Notes: generated by a model not told the origin, from the sequence alone. DNA of 64,000 nt from Pseudoscleropodium purum (GCA_963969395.1 OZ017801.1:18295611-18359610); one strand, 5' to 3'; shown: positions 12,601 through 25,060, numbered from the stretch's first letter. Translations and numbers: made by a program.

Positions 12601-15600
12601 CGGTTGATTACTTGTATAAAATGCCAATTCCTTTAATTTGGAGTATTCTGCTTCTTTGGCATTTTCAAGGCAAGCAATCTATTCAAAATATAAATCTACA
12701 CCTATTGTATATTAAAGAGCATCACAACTATAGTTAAATTGAGATAGATTGTGATCCACTTTGGAACACTTATCAAATACTAATGAACATATAGATGTGC
12801 TAATAAAACTTTGGTAGAGTGGCACTTATAGTGTTTTAAACAATGATTGAAACCAGAGTAAAAAATGAAAGAAATAAGATAAGCATTCTTGAAAAAACAT
12901 CCAATGATGACATTCTTGAAGACAAAGGTATTCATAAAGCAAAGTTTATTGTAAGATGTTGTGAGAGAAGGCAAGATGTTTTGGGTTTCAAAAGAGGCTC
13001 TTAAACTTCCCTTAAAATCCTAGGAAGAAGATGTCTTCCAAGTCTATACCCCACGAGAAGATTTCTTCTTTGTGAAAAAAATTCTCCTTCTCCTCAAGAG
13101 AGACTTGAGCAAGCTCACCATCCTCCGCACATGCATAGGGTTTGTGATGAACCTTAAAAGGTAGAATACCTTTTTCAAGTTTAATTCTTTTTCAATTTTT
13201 TGAAAAAATAGTTTGTGAAAGTTTTATTATCCATTTGACATTGTTGCTTAGGAAGACATGATTGCATAAAACTAAACCAAGCAAAATTTTGGGTATATTC
13301 AAACAATGAGGATTTGTTAATATACATGCCAAATGCAGTGCCAAGCCCCTCAAGTGCAAACATATGTGATTTGAATATATTTTACAATTTTTGGCATTGA
13401 AACTGCACCAATTCATAGAAATTAACTATAATTCAATTGATGAATTTTTACAAGAATTTTAGTACACTTCAACTATATATAACAAATGCTTATTTCTTAA
13501 AAAAGTACAATTTCAATTGGTATTTCTTTGAATTTGAATTTGATTATATCTACTTGTATAGAGAAAAGATTGAATTTTTTTTCTTCTTAGATATTAGATC
13601 AAGTTAGTAATACTTTAAAATGGAAAGATACATCCTTTTATGGGTATATAAGTGAATATGTAGCTACCCTTTAAAGGGATCTATAACCTTGTCTTGTTTT
13701 TCTAGAAGTGCTAGTCTACAAAAGATCCACACATTCATTGTAGAGAATAAATGTGATTTTTGTCAATGCAAAGTTTATTTTTTTTCTAATACATAGCATT
13801 TAGATAAATTTTAAGGAAATGCTAGAAATTGAATGTCATAAAAATGCTTATAAAATTTTGTTGTTATTTAACATTGTGACTTCCATTATTAGGAGTCACT
13901 CTATATTTGAATTTTTTTTTATTTGAGCATTGTTAAATTCTATCAAGTTACTTTGTACTCTAATAGATAAAATAGATAGTGAGTGGGATATTACAAAAAT
14001 CACTTGTACTAATTTCTATTACACTTTGTTTGCTTGGAAAGTTATTAAACATAACTTTTGGAGTACTTAGTTAAGTAAAGTTGGATATAGAATATATATA
14101 TATATATACTTATCGTGATTTTGTCACATTTATAGAAAATGATTTTGTAGAGAATATAGAATTTTGAATTTGTATCAATATTGCAATTTTAGAGGTCTGT
14201 AGTATTTTTCAGTACACTTTCAGAAGAATTAGGGGATGTTACTTAAAGGGTTTGATTTCTCAAACCACATACTTGTTCTTATTAGAGGATTTTTATAAAT
14301 AATGTTTTTTTCCCTTCTACACTTGTATAAAAAGGCCTTTGATCTCAACAAATTTAAGAATAATAGAAAAAGTGGAAATGTGACTTATCTTATTATTGCC
14401 TAACATTTTAAATTTATATTTTTTTTTATCAATGGCTATATTTTTTAGTTTAAAAAAATTTGCTTCTAATTCTAAAAAACAAGAATGCAAGACAATGGAG
14501 TTCCTAAGAAAATTGCACTCTTGATTCCACAATGGTAGTCTAATATAGTACTCCATACAAAAGGATGCATAGATGACATTTCCAAGAGTAATCTCTAATG
14601 ATGAAAAGCAACTTTCATTGCTCAATTCTATGAATAGAATTTTGACATGTGTCAACATAGCAAAAATAATGTAGATGGATACAAAAGGTGGTGATTTTTT
14701 AGTAAAACTAGCCACCTATACTAAAAGGTTACAATACTACTTATAGAATTGAATGCTAGAGCTAGAAATTGAAAATGAAAATAGAAATAAAAGTGTTTCA
14801 TGCAATCACCTCAAAGTTTGTCAAAAATTGCAAAAATGAGCAAAGAGTTAAAAATTGTGAAAATAAGCTATAAGGTGATCATTAGATAAAGCATCTTGGA
14901 ATAGAAAAGTCAATAATACCACAAAAGAAGAATTTTCAATACAATCACTACAAATGCATTCAAAAAAATTTCAAAAGAAATTTGAATGAAAAACTTTTAT
15001 AAAAAACTCTTCAAAACTTATTGAAATCTTCCCAAAGATACAAGCCAAGTAGTCTCTATGACTTTCAAGATTAACTTGTATTTTTGGTAATGTTAAATCA
15101 TTGAAATTTTTTTCATTATATATTTCAAAGAATTTTTTTGACTAGTCAAGTAAATTTTTTGATTAGGAATAAAAACATTTTATCTATTACTTGCCCATAT
15201 TTGGGATAGAATCAATTTTGCAAAAATATAAATGATTAAATATTAAATATTAAATATATTAAGTATATAATTTATACTATGGAAAATATTCCATAACACA
15301 AGAGTAAAGAAAATTCTTTAATTTATTAAATTTCAAAATAGATATTTTTAAAAATAATAGAATTAAGAAATAATCTCTAAAAGTAGTTTTGATATCTATG
15401 AGGACAACAATTTTAGATCTTTCTACCTCACCAAATTCACCTTTGATTCAATTAAGGTAGGGTGCTTTAAAAGGGCCCCTTTTAAGAAATGATTTGCAAT
15501 TAAAAGGAATTTGACTCATAACATTGTTAACCAGCTAATTCTACCGCCCCCCTTCCAGTTGGAAAGTGCAATTTCCTCCTATATTCTTGGGGGGATTTGA

Positions 15601-16140
15601 GTTATAATATGGCCCCTTGTATTGAACCTTGTTATGTAACTTTGTGTTGGGTTCAAGCTTTAAACTGGGCCTGGGTGACTATAGCTGGCCCATAATCTCC
15701 TGGCAAATAATCTTACTCAAAGTCAACTAAATAAGGCTAGCATAACATTTGGCAAGATTCAACTCCATTGTCATGTGATGAATCTCTCAGTTTGCTACAA
15801 ATCCACTACAATTCGCCTTTTCCAACATCGGATACCGAGGAATGGAGAGCGAGTGATTGCATGTGAAAAATTTCTAATTTTCACTATTTTAGTAAGTTTC
15901 AACTCTGAGGGCTTCCACTTTGGGGGGAAGTAAAAGAGACCCTCTAGTGTTGGTGAATAATGTTATGCTTCTCTAAAAAAAATTAGTAAATTTTTAGTGA
16001 AAGAAAAATTATACTCACATCTAATTTCATAATTTATGAATCTTTCTGAAATTAGTTAAATTTTTTTGAAGTGCTAACAGAATGGTTACTATAAGCACCC
16101 CTCCTAAAATGTAGACCGTTTGTACATTGATGGTACACTA
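6700..16140. other. Long AT-rich region without a recognisable gene
   Basis: Open frames here are short, AT-driven and unlike any family I know. The region contains old repeats shared with 56.4-59.5 kb. About 9,220-9,440 resembles 59,290-59,420. About 10,190-10,275 is the reverse of 58,200-58,285. About 11,775-11,960 resembles 57,846-58,170. A (TA)n tract lies at 14,092-14,108. I see no RNA gene and no intact transposon. Confidence 0.6.
12505..12720 (+). repeat. Dispersed element fragment, partner of 56,480-56,660
   Basis: The + strand encodes LVDLDDHCGCI followed at distance by PIPLIWSILLLWHFQG. The minus strand at 56,480-56,660 encodes ADLDEHYGCII followed by PILLIWSIPVLRHFQG. The shared peptide text and spacing in opposite orientation mark two copies of one element. 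The family is not identified. Confidence 0.6.
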
Positions 16141-16556
16141 ATGAGTGCAATATGTACTCAAGCGGTAGAGGACGCTTCTACCTTGGTAGTTGCACAGGAA
16201 AAGAGACGATCATGTTCAATAAGGCGGTGACTCATAACACACCCGTGACCCCAATCACATCCGGACTGCACCCTCGTTCGCACCCTCGTTCGCACCCTCG
16301 TTTGAAGCCTAGTTCGAGTCCTCGTTCCAAACCACGCCTTTCAGGAAACCCTAATACCTCTCGTGCACCCCCCTCTCCAAGAGGAAAATATTTGCGGAGC
16401 ATTCTTCGCAGTAGCAGCAGTATGCCCATGGACCGTGGCTTAGCCTTGGGGCACAATCTGCGAGACGAAACGCGTGTTCTGTTTTCATTGAACCGTTCGC
16501 TTGAATTTCCTGATCTCACGCGTGCTCTGTTAATCGGTGCGGCCAGAATTGATTGA
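16140..16556 (+). other. Unrecognised ORF with arginine/proline/serine repeats
   Basis: A 134-codon frame starts at 16,152 and ends just before the duplicated block upstream of LTO1. Its central part reads HPRSHPRSHPRLKPSSSPRSKPR, the product of a degenerate 12-base tandem repeat (GCACCCTCGTTC) at about 16,268-16,340. No domain is recognised. The composition could equally reflect a GC-rich leader or promoter region. Near 16,153 a TACTCAAGCGG stretch looks faintly like a tRNA A box, with GTTCAATAAG 60 bases later. An old tRNA-derived SINE is possible but weakly supported. Confidence 0.25.
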
Positions 16557-16557
16557 T

Positions 16558-17415
16558 GGATTGATGGATTGATTCAAGGGTTTGATTCAGGGTGCTGTTT
16601 GGGAAGCTGAAGATTGCCTGTTTTTTGAGAATTGCGAGGTGAGTCTCCCTGTTGAAGTTTTTGAAGATGTGTTGGCCATGTAATTGTGACGTGTTCGATT
16701 TGGACGATGAGACCTTCTAGGTTTTGGTTAGTTCTGTTGTGGTTTACTCGCAACCCTGGAACGCCCTGCTTGTTGTGGCCCATTTTTCTTGGAGCAAGGG
16801 AGGTTAGTTGCGAGTAGTTTTTGAAATACGTGTAACTGAAGTTAAATTGTGAAGAGATATCACTGGTGTTTGAGAATATGCCAATTCGGAACGAGCATCT
16901 TTGTTTTTGGCTTCTTCCGTTTCTTGTCTTCTTCTTCTACCTCTCTGGAGTTCAGATGGTTTACTATTGCAGAGCACATTCGCCAGCTTCTTTTTCATTT
17001 TTCATTTCATATTGGTAAACAGGGGATATGGAGTTGTAGTAGGAGACATATTTAGAGAGATACTGGTTATGTTAGGAGTGATAGTAGAAGGAGACATGTT
17101 GAGGTTTACTCTCAACCTAGGAACGCTCTGGTCGGTTGCGATCCGTTTCCTGGATTAAGGAAAGCTTGTTGTGAGTGGTGTTTGGAACACCGATTTGAGA
17201 GCCGTGTAGCTGAAATGGAGAGATGTCTCTGGGGTTTGGGATGCCAATTGAAGATGAGAATCCTTTTTTGTCTGCTTCAGTTTTTGGCTTCTTCTGCTTA
17301 TTATCAGTTGAACAGATTGCGTTCAGAGCAGATCGCGTTCGCTTTTTCTTCAATTCCAATCTGATATTTGTCAGGGGATTTGGAACTGTAGTAGAAGAGA
17401 GACTTTTGTAGACAA
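16558..17415 (+). repeat. Leader-side block with internal tandem duplication
   Basis: Two diverged units lie head to tail. GGTTTACTCGCAACCCTGGAAC starts near 16,741, and GGTTTACTCTCAACCTAGGAAC starts near 17,103, a period of about 362. Both units go on through a GCCAATT(C/G)(G/A) stretch, a TTTTTGGCTTCTTC stretch and GGAGTTGTAGTAG- or GGAACTGTAGTAG-type endings. The first unit plus its left flank is the one also found at 4,382-4,965. The block precedes LTO1, so it may supply its promoter or untranslated leader exons. A TGTGTGCAG at 17,755-17,763 could be the splice acceptor of a leader intron. Confidence 0.7.
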
Positions 17416-17786
17416 AGTCGGTTATTATTCCCTTCCGATGGCACCAAATTGGTCGGGATATGAATTCCAAAATATGAACACCATTGACGAGGTACAGTGC
17501 TGGAATTGTAGTCTAGATCTGTCTTGGCGAACGACTGATGGTGTGTCAACGATGGTATCATTATGGAATTGAGAACTAGCGGCGATATTCCGATTCATTT
17601 ATGAGGGTGTTGTGATGTTTAAAGGCGTTAATCCTCGTGGTGCGAATTGACTAATTGCTCGGGAGTGTTTTCGTGTGATGCACGTTGAATTAATTGGGAG
17701 CGTTTCGCAGAGCTTGCGGGAATGAATCAAGGTTTTGGAGTTGATATAGATGCGTTGTGTGCAGGTAAAGGGAGCGTTTGCTAAGG

Positions 17787-18233
17787 ATGCCAGGTCCTGA
17801 ACGGCAGTTAACAGAGCAGGAAGCGGATATCTTTGAATCTGCGGTTAACCTAGAAGGTTCACATTTGCAGCAAGGCTTCGACGACGGGTTTCGGGATGGT
17901 GTGGAGCTCGGTAAGGCAGAGGGAAGGGAAGTAGGGTTGAAGACTGCTTTTGAACTTGGCGAAGAGATTGGATTCTTCCGAGGCTGTGTAGACATCTGGA
18001 TCGCTGTCTTACAAAGAGACCCTATCGCATTCTCACCCAGAGCTCAGCGAAACATCCGCGTGTTTGACAAGCAGCTGGAGGACTACCCTCTCCAGAACCC
18101 TCAGGACGAGAGACTCCAAGATTCTCTTGATTCTTTGCGATCTAAATTCCGCCTGATTATGTCCTTATTGTCAATTCAACTGGATTACAAGGGTTTAGCG
18201 AAGGTGAACCAGGCAGAGGAGTCGTTATTCTGA
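17787..18233 (+). CDS. LTO1: LTO1 homologue (Yae1-domain Fe-S maturation adaptor)
   Basis: This intact 148-residue frame encodes a Yae1/Lto1 family protein. In yeast and humans Lto1 pairs with Yae1 to recruit the cytosolic iron-sulfur targeting complex to the ribosome-recycling ATPase ABCE1/Rli1. The family signature is the deca-GX3 helix: Gly at every fourth residue at 30, 34, 38, 42, 46, 50, 58, 62 and 66, with Ala at 54 (from [20 protein letters not shown] onward). I chose the ATG at 17,787 because the frame upstream contains no other ATG and the length matches the family. There is no intron in the coding region. The stop lies 53 bases before the ATG of the next gene on the same strand, so the two may share a transcript. 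A C-terminal tryptophan, important in yeast Lto1, is absent; the protein ends in ESLF. Confidence 0.88.
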   Translation: MPGPERQLTEQEADIFESAVNLEGSHLQQGFDDGFRDGVELGKAEGREVGLKTAFELGEEIGFFRGCVDIWIAVLQRDPIAFSPRAQRNIRVFDKQLEDYPLQNPQDERLQDSLDSLRSKFRLIMSLLSIQLDYKGLAKVNQAEESLF

Positions 18234-18286
18234 ACGGGGAGAGGTTGTTGCTTTCATACCTGTTAGATTCTTGTTCAGTATCCACC

Positions 18287-18649
18287 ATGGCTCAAACTCA
18301 TACGGTTTCGATCACTACAACTGAGACTTTGCTGTTGCATGAGCCAAGCACATCCGAACAGCCTCCACCGCAAGTGCAGACGGTGACTTTGCGATTGGTA
18401 CCTCGGACGAAGAAGAAAGTCTCTTGGAGAGAGGATACTGTAGATAATGAACACATGGAGAAGAAGAAATCCAAAATCTGTTGCATATTTCACAAGGACG
18501 ATGATTGTGATAGTGACGACGGGGATGATTGTGGAGGCAAGGGCAAAGTCAAGGAGCAAGATCATCACCATGAATGCAACCACGACCACGATGGCTCAAA
18601 TGGCTCAAACGACCAGCACCCTGAACACGGTTCAAATTCGAGCTCCTAG
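18287..18649 (+). CDS. INH3: Protein phosphatase 1 inhibitor-3 / PPP1R11 homologue
   Basis: This intronless 120-residue protein matches the inhibitor-3 (YPI1/PPP1R11) family. The family's conserved core is visible: [14 protein letters not shown] at 34-47 with the PP1-docking RVxF-type KVSW at 44-47, then EDTVDNEHM at 49-57 and the Cys-Cys element CCIFHK at 65-70. An acidic run (71-81) and a His/Cys-rich segment (93-103, [11 protein letters not shown]) follow. These proteins bind the PP1 catalytic subunit and are mainly nuclear. The start at 18,287 lies in a good context (CCACCATGG). The ATG follows the LTO1 stop by 53 bases, and the gap ends in a pyrimidine-rich TTCTTGTTCAG that could be a splice acceptor. 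The gene may therefore be expressed from a two-gene transcript or by a splice that skips LTO1. Confidence 0.85.
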   Translation: MAQTHTVSITTTETLLLHEPSTSEQPPPQVQTVTLRLVPRTKKKVSWREDTVDNEHMEKKKSKICCIFHKDDDCDSDDGDDCGGKGKVKEQDHHHECNHDHDGSNGSNDQHPEHGSNSSS

Positions 18650-19940
18650 TGCGGATGGCAGCAATGATATATACCCTGCTGGAGCTGTCGTCGTGACTGG
18701 GCTCAAGAGGTGCAGCGGGAGCTAACGACGAACCAATTGAAATAGGAGTTTTCAGCATTCCGATGAATTTGGGGTCATGTGGTGTGGCTACCCCAGGCCC
18801 AATGGCACTTGTTTCAAATGTATGGCGGGAGTCCCTGCACTAGATTGTGAACGATAGGCTTGCAAATTTCTGGTTCCGCAAGGAGGTAGTCTGGATTCAG
18901 GATTTTCTTGCCACATCGTTTTCTTTCAAAGGATGGAGGAGGTAGGTCAAGTATATCTTGACCACTATTCTGAGAAGGTAAAGGATCAGCTTGTAGATTG
19001 GCCCTTGCCGCATCACTATGATGGGAACATCGCCATTTGTACGGATAATGTGCTGTTGTTGACCATTCAGTTTTATAGTGCGTGTGAGCTGGAGGTTTTA
19101 GGCTTGCAAGTAATCAAGTTTATCTTTGAATCCGTGAAAGGGATGGCATCGAGCACCATGAAGAGCTTAAAGGCTCTTTCGTTATATCAGTGATTATTGT
19201 CTACTGAAATGTATATTCTCATAGGTTGAACATTCAAACACGCAGACTGGTACTTTGTGCTTCATCAAACTTTTGAACATGTATACCCTTTTGATTTGCG
19301 CTTTTCTGAAGCATCTGTGAAGTCATGTCTTTTTATGTTGAAGATAACCACAGACCCGCCGTATCTTACTTGTTTTGTCTTGTTGGCATTATCGTTGGAA
19401 CAGAATAAATCATCCTGTAATGCAATTTGCTAAGTTGGAATCACTGAGGGATTGAACTACATTCATGCTCATTCTGTATCAATCAGGACGACTGGCCATG
19501 ATAGGTTCTTGGATTTATAATCAATTGAAAGCATTGTTCTCACTGCTGTGGAGAAGATCTTGATGTTTTCCTCTCATTGAGTTCATATTGACAAACCCAA
19601 CATCGAAGGTATTGAAACTGTTTTATTTTAGACACTTGAATCCAGTACTTATTGAAAATTCCAAGCGTTATAGGTAGTGTGCTTTCAGGTACAGCACCCC
19701 AAACACTCATCAAAATGTGGAGGCTGACGACAACTGCCTGGGATCTGCCATGCTGTGCAGAAATTTATTATTTTGATGCATGTAGCATTGGATATTAGCT
19801 TGCCTGAGTGAGTGCACGGCCCATCAAGTTGCAAATTATGTCACCCTTATTTTTAGTCAGTGCTGAGTGGGGGTCTTTCTGTCTGCAACTATGAGAAGAT
19901 AGCAGTCATGTTGTTGGCCTTTGCCATTTATGCATCATTG
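18650..19940. other. 3' flank of the LTO1/INH3 pair
   Basis: No intact gene is supported. A frame at 18,933-19,193 (86 codons, containing YDGNIAICTDNVLLLTIQF) has fairly protein-like composition but no recognised domain. It is more likely 3' untranslated sequence of INH3. The base composition here is closer to genic DNA than the repeats that begin near 19,940. Confidence 0.45.
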
Positions 19941-19944
19941 GTTT

Positions 19945-20230
19945 TAAGGTAGGTGGCTCTAAAAGCAATACTTTAAGGTCTGTTGGGCCTTTTTGATGGT
20001 TTTTAGATGCTTGAAAATATTTTTCATTATTTTTCACTCAAAGAGGAATTGATGCTCAATCTAACTCAAGTGGTTTCATATTTTTTGGAGCTATTATGAA
20101 TTAGTTATGAATTTTCAAAGAATTTTGCCGTAAGTCCCTATCTGTGACCTGTAGCCCTTGCATAACCCACTCTTAAATGGTCTGAAAAAAGATATGACTT
20201 TATCAAAAACAAGCATTGAGGCATGCAAAA
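19945..20230 (+). repeat. Repeat family R2, copy 1
   Basis: Diverged copy of 25,435-25,745 in the same orientation. Shared text includes TTTCATATTTTTTGGAGCT, TTATGAATT(T/C)(T/C)CAAAGAATTTTGC and GAAAAAAGATATG. It has no coding capacity. Confidence 0.75.
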
Positions 20231-20979
20231 AGTAATAGAGAAGGTTCTTAAATGCGACCTTCACTACAACTTGAATGGAAGCTTGAGTTAATTATTATTT
20301 TAACCTATCCACTTAATTAGAAATGGACCACCTGTGGCTCTTAAACTGACCTTTAAAAAAGTATGAACCATCCATTGGAAAACAATGAACCAACTTTTCA
20401 TCTTCTCTAACATAATCAATAGTCCATCATATATTCATTTTTGAGACACCTAGAGGATGGTTTGAAGAAGAGGATCGGTTTTAGAGCACACTAGCGTAGA
20501 GCATTACAACTCATGCATGCTAAAAATATTTGACACACTAAATATGGTTGAAAAGTAAGGATTGTTGGCATTGAAAAATACAGGGTGGAGGGTGTTGAGA
20601 TTCCATACCAAGATTAGTAAAAATCTATTTAGGTAATTTTTTGCTTAAGAATATGTTATACAAGGCTTCTTATCTTTAATTGTGTATATGATGGCTTGTA
20701 AGTAACTTTTAGGTTTTGAATTTGGCTAAGTTCTATAACTTGCAGTCTACCGTCTACCACCCACTACAACAAGTAGCAATGCAAGTTTTTTAACCTCGGA
20801 ATGCCTTGGATTTATTTTGAGCTTCTTGGAATTTGCTTTAAATCAAACAAAATGTCAACATTTTGATAAGTTGTATCAATTCTATTTTAATAGTAACTAT
20901 ACAAATTCAAACCAAACATATAAGAGATCTCATAGAAAAAAACAAAACAATAATATTATTATGGAGTGAAAGATTATAA

Positions 20980-21440
20980 TGTTTGATCATGAGGGTGTTA
21001 AAACTACAAAAGGATGTGAAGTCTTTCAATCCTCTTTTCACAAGTCAAATCTAAAAAGTTGGTGACCAAAAAAATAATGAGGTTAAAGGGTTTAACATGT
21101 AAAACCCCAATCAATTTGTGGCTTCTTAAAATCTACTCTATAATTTTTTTAAATGAATTTTGAATGTGCTTTTTCCTCCAAGATCTAGTGTATTTGAGGC
21201 TCATTCCCAAAAGCTCTCAACACTATAAGAAGTCAAGATTGCAATGGTACCCTTGCACAAAATCTTAAATAGAAAAATCACTATCATTTATTTTTAAGAC
21301 TAGATATTTGATGCTTAAACTAGACTTCAAGAAGAACTTTCCAAAAATTTAAACTTAGTTAACTTAGTTAACTTAGTTAGGTTTTATTTTAACTTCAAAG
21401 TTTTGCAAACACAAGATTTAGTGCCTTGGGCATTTAGGGG
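20980..21440 (+). repeat. Repeat family R3, copy 1 (inverted relative to copy 2)
   Basis: Its reverse complement aligns with 26,400-26,850. Shared strings read on this strand include CAAATCTAAAAA(G/A)TTGGT, AAGATCTAGTGTATTTGA(G/A)GCTCAT and TCAAGAT near the far end. It has no coding capacity. Confidence 0.7.
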
Positions 21441-23129
21441 GTAAAGTCAATTCAACCCTTCCATGAAATTATTTTGGTAGTGGTGGAAAAAAGAAAATGA
21501 ACTAAGTATGAAATGATTATAGATTGATTCAAGCTTTTTGATTGGATCAACAAGATTAAATATATCAAAACTAAGTCTATCATTTAAGTATTGAATATTA
21601 TATACAATTAAACCTAATTTATATAAAATATGTATTTATTGACTTTGGACCACATGAAAGAAAGTTTTGCATTGATAAAAGTTACATTTATTGTAATGCA
21701 AAAAGTTTAAATAAGACCATACTTGAAAAACAAGCATTAGGAAAAAGTCCTGTGAAGGGCCGTTAAGAATTCTGTTTTTGGCACCCTGCAGCAGTGCAAT
21801 TATAGGAAAATAAAAAATTATTTTTTGAAAATTATTATTTTTTGAAAAAAGAAATATTAAAAAATATTAAAATATTAAAAAAATATGAAAACCTGACGTG
21901 GCGTTGACGTGGCACAAGTAGTGCCACATCAGCAAGTTTCATTAAAAAATAAAAAACTGAGGAATTTCCTCTCTAATCGCACCAAGGTAGTTGCGGGCAG
22001 TTTCAAATTGGCAGACCTTCCAAGGCTTGAAATTTTTTGTAATGACTCTCATTGCACTAGGTAGGATGGCCTAAAATTGACCCCAAGCCAGTTATGATTG
22101 TTGTAAATTGAAACAATTTGACACTATTCCATTGTAATGACATAAAAATTAAACTTAGTTTCATATAGAGACAGATTGAGTAGGGAGTGTCGATTAATAA
22201 ATTTGGAATTGACTTGTATAATGACAATGTAATAAATTCAAAGAATGGAACTATGAAATTTATAAACATGACAAATAAACTCTTGATATTCCTACAGTTT
22301 TGAGGGTCCATGTTTGAATAATCATATTCTGATATAAAGACAAGAATCAACCCTTATCCCCCCATTGTTTATAATAGGAAGTTAGGTGCAAATTTTAAAA
22401 CACAAATAAAATTTGATTCATAATTGGTGCCTTTTTTAGAAAATGTTTATTTTTGGTAGTTTTGTGAGAGTCTGTCCAAATCTATCACATAGATTTTTAG
22501 GCAATTAATTTTTAGATGAAAATTTTTAAAGATAAAAAATCAAATTAGCTTTGTAGGAATGTAATTTTTTTATCTCAATTAGTATCCAAGAGCTCAAAAA
22601 GGAGGAGATCAGGTAGCAAAAATAATCTACAAAATTAGAAATAATTTTTAACTTTTTTTTACCACAAATTATGTTTTGTTTACATAGAAATCTTTTATTC
22701 ATTACATTTGGATTAGTGATGTGAAAATTATGGATCATCTTTGTTTTATATTTTTTTTATAGACAATTATCATAACTTCTTGAGAATACTCTAGATTTGT
22801 TTTTAAAGTCAATTTTCACAATTTCAAAAAAAAGTTCTACATAATTAAGCATGTTTGCTATAACAATCTCTCCATTTGTATTATTTAGTGTGTTTCAATT
22901 CCATCTTAGAACTATTATGGATTTGAGTTTTTCCTTCAATCCCGTACCAAGTTCTACTTAACAATTTAACAATTTTTTTTTGGATTTTTTTTCCTTGATT
23001 TGAACAACTCAAATATTTAATTTGAAAAAAAATTTAAATCAGAATTTTTAGTGCAAAAATTCTAAGTTAGAGGAGATTCTTGAAAGCCAAATAATCTAGT
23101 CAAGGTGAACATATTCAAAATCCTACTTT
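21441..23129. other. AT-rich non-coding DNA with a short GTGGCAC hairpin
   Basis: No gene is seen. At about 21,909-21,928 GTGGCAC and GTGCCAC form a perfect 7-base inverted repeat around AAGTA inside GACGTGGC...CCACATCAG. A related GACGTGG...CCACATCAG stretch lies at about 41,449-41,475, which hints at ends of one element family. Confidence 0.4.
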
Positions 23130-24060
23130 CCTCACTTTAACCCCTAAAATTTCTTGACTATGTTTTTGCCAAAAAGGCTCCAAAACTGCCATTTATTATA
23201 CAAGTTTCAAAATTTAGAAAAAAAAACATTTTTGGACACATATAATCGTAGGATCTTGTAGTACACTATATTGAAAAAGTATGGTAAAAATTTCAGAAAT
23301 TTCCATTTGTAGATTGCAAGATATTAGCATTTGAAATGACAAAAATCATTCTTTTGTCCCTGTGAAAAACTAGGCAGCTGAACTTCACAAGGTCACATTT
23401 GTATGAAAAAATGTTCAAAATGATTGCAACTCTTTGGATTCATTCTTCACGGCATGTTGTCTACATGCTTGAAAATTTTTAGAACATTTGAAATTGTACA
23501 ACATATAGGAAAAAAATAGTAAGTTGAAAGATGTAGAAAATGGTTCAAAATACTAGATTATTAAAATTTTATTTATGAAAACAAAAAATGCCAATCTCCA
23601 TGGTTATAATGTTGTAATAAACAATCTTCACATAATGTTTTTATTTTTTTCCAAAAAAATTGAAAATTGAGTTCAATGAAGGTCTTCAAAGTTCATTTTG
23701 GGTAGAGAACCCATTATTGCCCGCAAACTAAAACACCTCATAACTTTTGACTCATTGATCAAAATGGAATGATTCAAAGCTTTTAATGTATATATAATCT
23801 AGAAAACCACTTTCAAATCTGAAAAAATGATTTTTTCAGATTTGGCCGAATTGCTCGAGTTGAGAAACAAACTACATATTAGGCCGTAACTTTTGACTCA
23901 TATTTCCAAATCTCTTGAAATTTAGTGTTTGTGAAAGATATTCCTTGTCTACACCTTCTATCAAAATTTGGGCCAAAAATATGAAAATCTCTAGTCACAC
24001 ACACCTGCCCAAATTTTCTATGTTGCCAAAAAACAGAGTTTGGTCCTTTAGGGGTTAAAT
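23130..24060 (+). repeat. Repeat family R1, copy 1
   Basis: One of three diverged direct copies in the window; the others are at about 27,000-27,920 and 36,690-37,640. Markers in the same order are TTTC(C/A) plus GTAGATTGCAAGATAT(T/A)AGCAT, ACATATAGGAAAAAAATAG, AACTTTTGACTCATTGATC and CTATGTTGCCAAAAAA. All frames are closed. It is probably an old transposon whose coding parts have decayed, or a non-coding section of one. Confidence 0.75.
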
Positions 24061-24689
24061 GCAAATATCTTGCAAAAAATCAATGTGGTAGAAGTTCATG
24101 AACTTTCTTCCCTACTTTCTTGTACTAGTCCAATATAAGATCTTTACAAGTTGATATAGAAAAAAAAAAATTTGTAAATTTTTTTTTTCCAACAGAAATG
24201 GCAATTTTGGATGAATTTTTTTTATGGAAGAAAGGGCCTTCAATCTACATGGGTCAACATCCAAATGGACAAGAATAGTCTCTATCTAGAAATAACATTG
24301 AGAAGCTTTTTCATTTGACTTTAACCACCTATAACATCTCTTTTTTTCCCCTAAAACGAATTGGACCAAAAGTCTTCAAGGCATGTAGAATATCTGATGC
24401 AAAAATTCCTTTCATAAAACCAACACGAACAATGTGACCAGAAAGCTCTCTCCTCCACTCCAACGAAACCCTGACCACATTGTGTAGATAGAATGTGAAT
24501 GCAACTGTAGATAGAATTTAAAAACTCAGATTCAAAAACCAAAGCGTCCATCAATGTCAAAACCTTTGTCCAAAGGACACACCCAACTAAAAACATATGG
24601 TGCATGTGTGCAACGACCAAAGAGTCCACAACTGAATGAGTCCTCTTCAGTCATTTCTATTTTTATCAATGATTTTTCTTCCAGGCCTT

Positions 24690-25060
24690 AGGCCTATCTC
24701 CAGCAGTGAGTCTTCTGACTGAACTTGCGGCGCTCAGCGCTCCCCACTTCCTGGGCCCTGCTGGGGTGATCAAGTCAATAACTGAACTCTTGGGCCTTGG
24801 GCCTTGGTCCTTGGGAGTCCGTCCGTCGTGCAGAAGTTCTGACCTTCAGGTGCGTCCGGGAATACGGTCACGGACAGGTGCCCGTGGCGTGGGATATTTT
24901 AGTGGACTGGAGTTCCCGAAGCATGCAAGAGACTGGAGTATCATACCTTACTTTGGACACTGGTGGAGAGACAGGGTCCAACTCTTGGAGCTTTTAAGGG
25001 AGACGACCCATTTCCAATCACTTAAGCAATTATGGGTATGTGGAGTGTGGATTTCCTGAG
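24690..25060 (+). other. GC-rich island with an unrecognised 117-codon ORF
   Basis: About 370 bases are much richer in G+C than the repeats on either side. They hold an open frame starting at 24,706. The peptide (for example VGYFSGLEFPKHARDWSIIP) matches no domain I know. It may be a fragment inserted from elsewhere or a promoter-like CpG patch. No introns or partner exons were identified. Confidence 0.25.

Noticed and set aside
14317..14715. 132-codon minus-strand frame, the longest in the 7-16 kb region
   Set aside because: Its composition follows the AT-rich DNA (rich in Ile, Leu, Phe, Lys and Asn), it has no recognisable motif, and a frame of this length can arise by chance there.
16232..16519. 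Minus-strand frame with a Gly-every-fourth pattern (RGLERGLELGFKRGCERGCE) that mimics the Yae1 deca-GX3 motif near LTO1
   Set aside because: The periodicity comes from a 12-base tandem repeat on the DNA. The opposite strand is equally open, and nothing else in the frame resembles Yae1 or Lto1.
18933..19193. 86-codon + frame after INH3
   Set aside because: No domain, no splice or promoter context, and a position expected for 3' untranslated sequence.
24706..25059. 117-codon + frame in the GC-rich island as a real gene
   Set aside because: No family resemblance and overlapping open frames in another phase. Local GC content lowers stop frequency enough to explain it.
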